Below are positions 1 through 4,976 of a stretch of 9,964 nt of DNA, in pieces. Location: contig WUAK01000087.1 in NCBI GenBank assembly GCA_009827205.1, positions 1 to 9,964 of the forward strand, in the 5' to 3' direction. Source of the DNA: Phycisphaeraceae bacterium. Lineage in GTDB: Bacteria > Planctomycetota > Phycisphaerae > Phycisphaerales > UBA1924. The notes below the pieces were generated by a model that was not told where the DNA came from, did no database searches, and worked only from the letters and a program-made list of their open reading frames with translations. The translations under genes were made by a program, and so were the position numbers. Each line of letters opens with the position of its first letter. Position 1 is the first letter of the stretch.

Positions 1-795
1 CGGCGCAGCAAGAAGGTGTACGTGATGCTCAACAAGCCCACGAACACCGTGACGACGACAGCCGACGAACCCGACCTCGACCGGCGGACGGTCACCGACC
101 TCGTCGACCACCCGCTCGCTGACCGACTCTACCCGGTGGGCAGGCTCGACTACGACACGACCGGTCTCATCCTGATGACCAACGACGGCGACCTGGCCAA
201 CAAGCTCACGCACCCGAGGTTCGGTGTCGTCAAGACTTACCACGCGGTCGTCAAGGGCCGCCTCTCCGACGACGATGCGTCACAGATCGCCGAGGGCATC
301 TACCTCGCCGAGCGCAAGGCGGGCCGGACCGAGGGCGCCAGCAGAACCGCTCGCGTCGAGGTTCAGGTGTTCCACCGCGACCGGGACCGCACGATCCTGG
401 AACTCCGCCTGCGTGAGGGCCGCAACAGGCAGGTGCGCCGGATGCTCGCCGCGGTCGGCTGCCCGGTGAAGAAGCTCGAACGCGTCGCGATGGGCCCAGT
501 CAAACTCAAGGGCCTCCCGCGTGGAGCCTGGCGCGAGCTGACCAAGGGTGAACTCGACGGCCTCCGCAAGGCGATCTCAAGGGGCAAGGGCGAGCCAGAC
601 CCGATCCGCAAGAAGACCAGCAAAAAGAAGACGACCAAGAAGAAGGCCAGCAGCAAGCGGGTAAGGCCGGGCGAGGAAGAGGCGGTCTCCATCGTGGACA
701 AGAAACGTGTCCGCTCGGCGGTTGCCAGCAGCGGCAAGACAACGAAGAAGAAGCCGACGCGCGCGCGTCGATACGACGGCGGGCGTAACCGATGA
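1..795 (+). CDS. RsuA/RluB/RluE/RluF-family rRNA pseudouridine synthase, 5' end cut by window edge
   Basis: Enzymes of this family isomerise one specific uridine in 16S or 23S rRNA to pseudouridine. The reading frame is open from base 1, so the 264 residues seen lack the start and the usual N-terminal S4 RNA-binding domain; the GTG at 16 lies inside the conserved strand leading into MLNKP and is unlikely to be the true start. Visible family motifs are MLNKP (residues 9-13), GRLDYDTTGLILMTNDG (47-63) with the catalytic Asp at residue 50, KTYHAVVKG (78-86) and REGRNRQVRRM (138-148). After the catalytic domain, about 60 residues (203-264) form a Lys/Arg-rich low-complexity tail with repeated KKT/KKK, likely to bind RNA. 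The stop overlaps the next gene's ATG by four bases (ATGA), suggesting translational coupling. Which rRNA position is modified cannot be told without the N-terminus and homologue comparison. Confidence 0.93.
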   Translation, partial: RRSKKVYVMLNKPTNTVTTTADEPDLDRRTVTDLVDHPLADRLYPVGRLDYDTTGLILMTNDGDLANKLTHPRFGVVKTYHAVVKGRLSDDDASQIAEGIYLAERKAGRTEGASRTARVEVQVFHRDRDRTILELRLREGRNRQVRRMLAAVGCPVKKLERVAMGPVKLKGLPRGAWRELTKGELDGLRKAISRGKGEPDPIRKKTSKKKTTKKKASSKRVRPGEEEAVSIVDKKRVRSAVASSGKTTKKKPTRARRYDGGRNR

Positions 796-2219
796 GCGCT
801 GCACAGGAAAAGTCTCCAAAGTTCAGCGACACCGTCCGCGTCATGAGGGCGGGTATACGCGGCATGTACCGCTCCCGTCTGCCCCAGATGTCCGCGGCCC
901 TTGCGTTCCGCACACTCTTTGCGCTCATCCCAATCCTCGTCATCTCAGTCGCGGCGATCGGTGCGTTTGCAGAGCCCGAGGATGTGCGCAAGATATTTGA
1001 CCAAACGCTTGATGCTGCAGGAATCAGCGACATCAAAGTGCCGAATTCGGAAGCTGAATCCGACACCGCTGGCGAAGCGACGCAAGAGGCCGAGTCTGCT
1101 GAATCAACTGAGGATGCAGCCCAGGTTGACGACTCATCTCAGTCCGACGAGACAGATGAATCCGCAGCGGTTTCAGCTGAAGAGTTCTTTGTTCGCCTCG
1201 TTGATCAGATCCTTGCAATCCCATTCGCCGCGATCGGTGCGGTGGGTGTGCTCACACTGATCTACGCGGCTCTCTCGATGCTGATCGAAATCGAACGAGC
1301 CTTTAACAATGTCTACAGAGCACAAGTCGGCAAAAGCTGGGGCAAACGGGTTATCCAGTACTGGTCGATCATCACCCTCGTGCCCATTCTGCTTTTCTCC
1401 GCGTTCTACGCGTCGGAGCAGTTCCGCGGGCTGGGTGTTCGGCTAACCGAAGCCGAGAGCGGAACCTTTCTCAGCTTCTTTGCCCCGTTCGTCGGTTCTG
1501 TGGTCAGCATCGCGATCACGTCGCTGCTGCTGCTGTTGGCTTACACGATCATCCCCAATACGCGTGTCCACCTCAAAACCGGGATCGTCGGAGCACTCGT
1601 TGCGGCGATTCTCTGGGAAGTCGCAAAGTGGGGATTCAGGCTCTATCTCTCGTACTCGGTGACCTACGCCAAGTTGTACGGTTCTATGGCGCTGCTGCCA
1701 CTGTTCATGCTCTGGATCTATCTCACCTGGTTCATCATCCTCTTCGGGCTTCAGGTTGCCTACGGACTGCAGCACATCGAGCTTGCAAGACGCATCGATG
1801 AAGAGGACGCCGACGACAGGCTGACCGACCCCGCCGCGGTGTTCGGCGTGCTTGCCGTGATCGCCGAGCGTTTCGCACGAGGCAAGACCGCAAGCGTGAG
1901 CCGGATCACGGGCGAGCTCTCGCTGTCCGCTGAGGCAGTTGGCACCATGCTCGACAAGCTGAACAGGGCCGAGATCCTCCGCGACGTGGACGGGAGGGAC
2001 GACCGCTACGTGCTGGCCCGCCCAGCCGAGTCGATCTTGCTGGAGGAGGCGGTTTCCGCGATGCACGACATCACAGACGCGGGCCGGGGGCCAGGCGGGG
2101 CCTGGACGCCAGCCATCGACAAACTCGAGCAGGCCCGCGAGGAAGCCATCAAGGGTATGAGCGTGGCAGATCTGATCGACGACGGCGAGCGAAAGGAAGA
2201 CAGGGAGGAATCGTCGTGA
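792..2219 (+). CDS. YihY/UPF0761 (BrkB-type) inner-membrane protein with acidic loop and C-terminal winged-helix domain
   Basis: This 475-residue protein belongs to the YihY family, once misnamed RNase BN; its molecular function is unknown. Family signs are SAALAFRTLFALIPIL in the first membrane segment (about 34-60), ERAFNNVYR (168-176), IPNTRV (254-259), the WEVAKWGFRLY stretch (275-285) and YGSMALLPLFMLWIY (296-310). I count six membrane segments, near 36-60, 143-166, 188-207, 228-253, 262-281 and 298-323. Two additions stand out. Residues 84-130, between segments 1 and 2, are a Ser/Glu/Asp-rich, probably disordered insert. Residues about 348-422 (AVFGVLAVIAERFARGK through YVLARPAESI) look like an Rrf2-like winged helix-turn-helix, followed by an acidic tail. 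E. coli YihY is about 290 residues, so this is a clearly enlarged form. The start is fixed by the ATGA overlap with the upstream gene; the stop overlaps the next gene as GTGA. The family call is secure, the winged-helix reading less so. Confidence 0.92.
   Translation: MSAAQEKSPKFSDTVRVMRAGIRGMYRSRLPQMSAALAFRTLFALIPILVISVAAIGAFAEPEDVRKIFDQTLDAAGISDIKVPNSEAESDTAGEATQEAESAESTEDAAQVDDSSQSDETDESAAVSAEEFFVRLVDQILAIPFAAIGAVGVLTLIYAALSMLIEIERAFNNVYRAQVGKSWGKRVIQYWSIITLVPILLFSAFYASEQFRGLGVRLTEAESGTFLSFFAPFVGSVVSIAITSLLLLLAYTIIPNTRVHLKTGIVGALVAAILWEVAKWGFRLYLSYSVTYAKLYGSMALLPLFMLWIYLTWFIILFGLQVAYGLQHIELARRIDEEDADDRLTDPAAVFGVLAVIAERFARGKTASVSRITGELSLSAEAVGTMLDKLNRAEILRDVDGRDDRYVLARPAESILLEEAVSAMHDITDAGRGPGGAWTPAIDKLEQAREEAIKGMSVADLIDDGERKEDREESS
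2203..2209 (+). promoter_or_regulatory. Ribosome binding site for the small lipoprotein gene
   Basis: GGGAGGA lies six bases before the GTG at 2216. This strong Shine-Dalgarno site inside the end of the YihY gene supports the GTG start, which overlaps the upstream TGA. Confidence 0.7.
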
Positions 2220-2404
2220 AGAACGTGAGACGGCTTTGCCTACTCCTCATCGCGGCGGGGCTCTGCACCGGCTGCTACTCGAAGGTGGTCGACAGCAAGG
2301 GCATCGGGGCGGACTCAAATAAGCTCAAGGAGAGCCACGAGTACGGTTCGGAGACCCCTGTCCGAGATTTGCTGCTCAGGGAGCAGGACCGCCAGGAGCG
2401 ATAG
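2216..2404 (+). CDS. Small probable lipoprotein of unknown function
   Basis: I do not recognise this 62-residue protein. It begins MKNVRR, then has a hydrophobic stretch LCLLLIAAGL (7-16) ending in CTGC, so Cys20 is the likely lipidation site for signal peptidase II. The lipobox is imperfect because position -3 is Cys rather than Leu/Val/Ile; -1 Gly and -2 Thr are acceptable. The mature part (about 43 residues) is hydrophilic, starts CYSKVVDSKGIGADSNK and ends in a charged LLLREQDRQER helix-like tail. The GTG start overlaps the YihY stop (GTGA) and has a strong ribosome binding site, so it is the third gene of the operon and very likely translated with the membrane protein. It may act with the YihY protein at the envelope, but that rests on position alone. 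Confidence 0.72.
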   Translation: MKNVRRLCLLLIAAGLCTGCYSKVVDSKGIGADSNKLKESHEYGSETPVRDLLLREQDRQER

Positions 2405-2458
2405 AAAGACCGGGATAAGCCCGCTCTCGGGCACTACAATCACCCCACGGAGGACCCC
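2405..2458 (+). promoter_or_regulatory. Short intergenic region before nuoB with a possible -10 element and small hairpin
   Basis: A five-base-pair stem (GCCCG 2419-2423, CGGGC 2428-2432) is not followed by a T-run, so it is not a convincing terminator. TACAAT at 2435-2440 matches five of six -10 consensus bases, but no good -35 lies 16-18 bases upstream. If used, transcription would begin just before the nuoB ribosome binding site, giving a very short leader. Confidence 0.3.
2449..2453 (+). promoter_or_regulatory. Ribosome binding site of nuoB
   Basis: GGAGG lies five bases before the ATG at 2459 and fixes that start. Confidence 0.75.
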
Positions 2459-3031
2459 ATGGGTATCGAAACCGCCTTGCCGACCGACATCGTCCTGACC
2501 ACCCAGCTCCAGCGCGTGATCAACTGGGCGAGGCGAAGCTCCGTCTGGCCCATCCCGTTCGCGACCGCGTGCTGCGGGATCGAGCTGATGGCGACCGCTT
2601 CGAGCCGGTACGACCTCGCCCGCTTCGGCGCCGAGGTCATGCGCTTCAGCCCCCGCCAGAGCGATCTGCTGATCGTCGCGGGCCGTGTCTCCGTCAAGAT
2701 GATGCCCGTGCTCCAGCGTATCTACCAGCAGATGACCGAGCCCCGATGGGTGCTCTCGATGGGCGCCTGCGCCTCAACGGGCGGCGTGTTCGACACGTAC
2801 GCCGTCGTGCAGGGCGTTGACCAGTTCATCCCCGTCGATGTCTACGTGCCGGGCTGCCCGCCAAGGCCCGAGCAGCTCATCGAGGGTGTGATGGCGATCC
2901 AGCGCATCATCGATGAAGACGGCATCCCGCCCGCTGGCCCAGGCGGCAAGCGCGTGCCTCTCGGCATCGCGATCGACCCGAGTCACGCACCGGCGCCCCA
3001 GCCTGTGGGTGTTGGTCTGCCGCGGGCGTAA
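2459..3031 (+). CDS. nuoB: NADH-quinone oxidoreductase subunit B (NuoB, Complex I, cluster N2 subunit)
   Basis: NuoB carries the terminal iron-sulphur cluster N2 of respiratory Complex I, which passes electrons to quinone at the junction of the peripheral arm and the membrane. All four N2 ligands are visible in this 190-residue protein: the adjacent pair Cys38-Cys39 in FATACCGIELM, Cys104 in SMGACASTGG and Cys133 in YVPGCPPRPEQL. The core also keeps RYDLARFGAEVMRFSPRQSDLLIVAG (50-75). Length is normal; the last 30 residues are a Pro-rich tail. The ATG at 2459 has a strong ribosome binding site and yields the usual short N-terminus. Unusually, no nuoA, nuoC or nuoD adjoins it: upstream is a lipoprotein gene 54 bases away and downstream a convergent unrelated gene. 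The subunit is complete and looks functional, so the other Complex I genes should lie elsewhere in the genome. Related [NiFe] hydrogenase small subunits share the fold, but the CC pair and the sequence style point to NuoB. Confidence 0.97.
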   Translation: MGIETALPTDIVLTTQLQRVINWARRSSVWPIPFATACCGIELMATASSRYDLARFGAEVMRFSPRQSDLLIVAGRVSVKMMPVLQRIYQQMTEPRWVLSMGACASTGGVFDTYAVVQGVDQFIPVDVYVPGCPPRPEQLIEGVMAIQRIIDEDGIPPAGPGGKRVPLGIAIDPSHAPAPQPVGVGLPRA

Positions 3032-3075
3032 CTCTTCTCACGAAAAGTCGATCCAGTGAGCTGTACTGATTCGAT

Positions 3076-4317
3076 TCAGGCTGTCTCTTCGTCGGTGCTC
3101 ATCCCAGACCCGATCCCAAAGGCTGTGATGACAGACAGGATGATCATGCCGCCGTACCAGAGAAGGTGCTTCGTTTCGAGCTCACTTTCCATGAGTGCAA
3201 CCGTTCCTTCAGGGCTGCTCATCATGGCGCCGAACCTTTCATAACTCGCAGTAACATGCTGCACTTGCTCGGCCCGGGACATCTCATTCCAGTACGTGCG
3301 TGCACTTGCGACCAGATCTTGTGGGTAGTCCTCAATGAGATATGCGTCGACGTATGACATGCCCTGAGGCCAGTTCAGCTGCTCGCCAGCCTCCTCTTTC
3401 TGGTAAGCCCATTGATCAGCAAGGTTTGATACTTCGCGCTCCTCAACGATCTCGTCTTTCTTGCGCTCTCTCGCCACTTCATCCATCGCGTTCCATTCGT
3501 CACGGATCGGACCAGTGATGGACCTCGGGTGATGGAGAAACTCATACGCTGTTTCGAACGAGTATCCCGAGGGCCATTCGAGTGTTACATCTTGACGTTC
3601 TGCTCGAAGTGAAGCCCATCCCGCGAGTAATGTCTTGGCCTCAAGATCTGTCATCCAAGTTTCTTCCCAATTCGCCGATTGGGTGGTAACACTCTCTGTA
3701 ATCTGCTCATCGATAAGCACGGCGTACGCGGTCACGATCGCCAGTGGGGTCGCGGCCAGCGCGACACACGCTGCGATCATGCCCGACATCACACCCTTCC
3801 TGCTGCCCGAGAGCAGAGCGGCCCCGGTTCCCACAAGAAACCCTACGCCCAGCAGCGCGAAGTAATACTCACGCTCGATGAGATTGACCTTGATGGACCA
3901 GGCGATGATTCCGAGCAAACCACCCCCGCATGCGCCCACGAGTGCGAGCACCCAGGATGCTCCTGCCATGGCTGCACCAGCAGATACTTTCTTGCGGCGT
4001 TCCTTCTTGGCTGAATCCTGTGTGGACTGCGCAACCACCGTGTTGAAGCCCTGCGGTATTTGTTCTTCTTGTGATGGCAGATCCCCGAACATGTCCTCGG
4101 ACAGAGCGGGCTCTGCTTCCTCAAGGCCGTAGATGTCCTCGGCTTCCTTCTCCGCCGCGGCGAGTGCTGCTTCTTTCTTCGCTTTGGCCTTGGCCTTTGC
4201 CTTTTCGTAGCACGCCTTGTGGAGGTAACGACCCTTCTTGTCCTTGATACGAGGCTGGCCCGTGCAGTCTTTGCCACAGGCCTGACAGGGGCGCACCTTA
4301 ACCGCTTCATCAGACAT
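3076..4317 (-). CDS. Membrane protein of unknown function: N-terminal Cys/His cluster, four TM segments, 68-residue tandem repeat
   Basis: I do not recognise a named family for this 413-residue protein. Residues 11-36 hold Cys11, Cys14, Cys18, His33 and Cys36 (CQACGKDC and LHKAC), likely a small zinc-binding motif. A Lys/Ala/Glu-rich helix follows (37-62, KAKAKAKKEAALAAA), then an acidic linker. Membrane segments are near 119-140, 151-170, 175-202 and 385-406. Basic residues before segment 1 (KKERRKK) and between segments 2 and 3 (SGSRKG) place the N-terminus in the cytoplasm by the positive-inside rule, putting residues 203-384 outside. That domain contains two repeats of 68 residues. The ATG at 4317 is preferred over an in-frame ATG 48 bases upstream because GGAGA lies six bases before it. 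The DNA looks less GC-rich than nuoB (a 60-base sample at 3241 is 55% GC, one at 2821 is 67%). It is transcribed toward nuoB; an envelope sensing or scaffold role is only a guess. Confidence 0.85.
   Translation of the reverse strand: MSDEAVKVRPCQACGKDCTGQPRIKDKKGRYLHKACYEKAKAKAKAKKEAALAAAEKEAEDIYGLEEAEPALSEDMFGDLPSQEEQIPQGFNTVVAQSTQDSAKKERRKKVSAGAAMAGASWVLALVGACGGGLLGIIAWSIKVNLIEREYYFALLGVGFLVGTGAALLSGSRKGVMSGMIAACVALAATPLAIVTAYAVLIDEQITESVTTQSANWEETWMTDLEAKTLLAGWASLRAERQDVTLEWPSGYSFETAYEFLHHPRSITGPIRDEWNAMDEVARERKKDEIVEEREVSNLADQWAYQKEEAGEQLNWPQGMSYVDAYLIEDYPQDLVASARTYWNEMSRAEQVQHVTASYERFGAMMSSPEGTVALMESELETKHLLWYGGMIILSVITAFGIGSGMSTDEETA
3235..3642 (-). repeat. Tandem duplication inside the membrane protein (two 68-residue units)
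   Basis: Residues 226-293 (bases 3439-3642) and 294-361 (bases 3235-3438) align without gaps at an offset of 68. Shared positions include Leu-Ala (231-232 and 299-300), L-x-W-P-x-G-x-S (246-253 and 314-321), Ala-Tyr (257-258 and 325-326), Pro (264 and 332), Trp-Asn-x-Met (275-278 and 343-346). Each unit reads as helix, LxWPxGxS turn, helix, WNxM helix. The units are diverged, so the duplication is old. Confidence 0.75.
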
Positions 4318-4323
4318 CCGGGT

Positions 4324-4328
4324 TCTCC
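4324..4328 (-). promoter_or_regulatory. Ribosome binding site that selects the ATG at 4317
   Basis: On the minus strand GGAGA lies six bases before the ATG at 4317-4315. It decides in favour of the protein starting MSDEAVKV rather than the upstream MCALAIPTG. Confidence 0.65.
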
Positions 4329-4376
4329 AAAGCTGAGCACCCGTGGGAATTGCGAGCGCACACAAACACCGGACTC

Positions 4377-4428
4377 AACTTAATGAAGCCCCAGAGATCA
4401 GTCAATCAGACGAGTCGGATTAATGAAG
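4377..4428 (-). promoter_or_regulatory. Possible promoter and repeated 9-mer upstream of the membrane protein gene
   Basis: On the minus strand TTGACT (4400-4405) matches five of six -35 bases and is followed 17 bases later by TAAGTT (4377-4382), only a weak -10. The 9-mer CTTCATTAA (minus strand) occurs at 4380-4388 and again at 4420-4428, exactly 40 bases apart, and the first copy overlaps the weak -10. This region lies between the rpmH stop and the membrane protein start; no terminator hairpin for rpmH is visible, so read-through from rpmH is equally possible. Confidence 0.3.
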
Positions 4429-4449
4429 AAGTTGTGGGAAGAAATGAAA

Positions 4450-4593
4450 TCAGCGCTTCATGCTGATGCGGCGACCGATCCGGCGACGGCGGTTGATGAT
4501 CTTCCGGCCGCTCTTGGTACGCATGCGGGCCCGGAACCCCATTGAGCGCTTCTTCTTGATCGTGCTCGTGCGTCGGGGATAGTGCATTGCCAT
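4450..4593 (-). CDS. rpmH: 50S ribosomal protein L34
   Basis: This 47-residue, very basic protein is ribosomal protein L34, a small component of the large subunit that binds 23S rRNA. It reads MAMHYPRRTSTIKKKR and then SMGFRARMRTKSGRK, the L34 signature (usually RSHGFRARM), ending in an Arg-rich helix RRRRIGRRISMKR. The signature His is Met18 here. The start at 4593 is chosen because GGAG lies seven bases upstream; the alternative ATG at 4587 would put that site 13 bases away. A longer open frame overlaps it on the same strand but has no family features. L34 genes usually sit next to rnpA and near dnaA; here the downstream neighbour is the unrelated membrane protein gene, and upstream, divergent, is rnc. 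The A+T-rich stretch about 100 bases upstream probably holds its promoter. Confidence 0.95.
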   Translation of the reverse strand: MAMHYPRRTSTIKKKRSMGFRARMRTKSGRKIINRRRRIGRRISMKR

Positions 4594-4600
4594 CGGTCTG

Positions 4601-4604
4601 CTCC
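4601..4604 (-). promoter_or_regulatory. Ribosome binding site of rpmH
   Basis: GGAG on the minus strand lies seven bases before the ATG at 4593 and selects the 47-residue form of L34. Confidence 0.65.
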
Positions 4605-4681
4605 AGTCGTTCCAGCGGCTCGATACCCACCTGCCGCGAGGACGGGATTCATAGGCCCACCGGAGCGCATCTTCAAGCCGG

Positions 4682-4735
4682 TAATCTGCCCATCAATACC
4701 TATCATATTACAAACATAGAATTTGATTCTGGCAA
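4682..4735 (-). promoter_or_regulatory. A+T-rich patch, probable promoter zone for rpmH and perhaps rnc
   Basis: This is the most A+T-rich stretch in the gene-free region 4594-4976. On the minus strand TTGCCA (4730-4735) and TAATAT (4705-4710) resemble -35 and -10 boxes but are 19 bases apart, longer than ideal; TATGAT (4702-4707) is another candidate -10. On the plus strand TAGAAT (4717-4722) matches five of six -10 bases without a good -35. The divergent genes on either side and the base composition support a promoter here, but no exact pair is convincing. Confidence 0.35.
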
Positions 4736-4778
4736 AGCAGCGTCGGATCCGGTACAAGTAGCTAAGAAGAGTCTCCTG

Positions 4779-4948
4779 CCCGCTCGTGCGGCGGGTCGGA
4801 GTGGGGCGGCGTTGTCGCCCAGCTGCTCGGGGCACCCCATTGGAGTGCGTCGTGCCGAGCGGCCGGGCCCGATGCCGTCGGAGCAGAAATGAACGGGACG
4901 GATTCGGTCCGTCCCTAGTCAAGCAGCCCCCGGTGCGCACGATCCGGG
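4779..4948 (+). promoter_or_regulatory. GC-rich hairpin cluster in the presumed 5' leader of rnc
   Basis: Successive inverted repeats can be read by eye: CCCGC/GCGGG (4779-4783, 4791-4795); GGGCG/CGCCC (4804-4808, 4816-4820); GCTCGG/CCGAGC (4825-4830, 4855-4860), continued inward by CAC/GTG after a two-base bulge; a perfect eight-pair stem GGGACGGA/TCCGTCCC (4895-4902, 4908-4915) with a five-base loop; and CCCGG/CCGGG (4929-4933, 4944-4948). No reading frame here resembles a protein. The cluster lies directly upstream of rnc; in E. coli the rnc leader contains a stem cut by RNase III itself, so an autoregulatory leader is a reasonable inference. Short GC-rich stems also arise by chance in such DNA, and a separate small RNA is the other possibility. 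Confidence 0.4.
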
Positions 4949-4976
4949 TGCCGCGCAGAATCGCCGACTGCATCAC

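Noticed and set aside
1443..2066. A 207-residue antisense open frame opposite the YihY gene
   Set aside because: It lies wholly within a well-supported gene and its His/Gln/Arg-rich product shows no domain.
2419..2432. Hairpin after the small lipoprotein gene as an intrinsic terminator
   Set aside because: The stem has only five pairs and is followed by ACTACAATC rather than a T-run.
4406..4630. A 74-residue minus-strand open frame covering rpmH
   Set aside because: It is the out-of-frame shadow of rpmH; its product has no family features, while the other frame gives a clear L34 with its own ribosome binding site.
4895..4915. Perfect eight-pair stem as an intrinsic terminator
   Set aside because: No T-run follows on the plus strand (TAGTCAAGC) and no gene reads into it from the minus strand; a leader structure fits better.
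4594..4976. The gene-free region as an SRP RNA, tmRNA or tRNA gene
   Set aside because: I found no conserved SRP tetraloop motif, no tRNA-like acceptor/T-arm sequence and no tmRNA tag frame on either strand.
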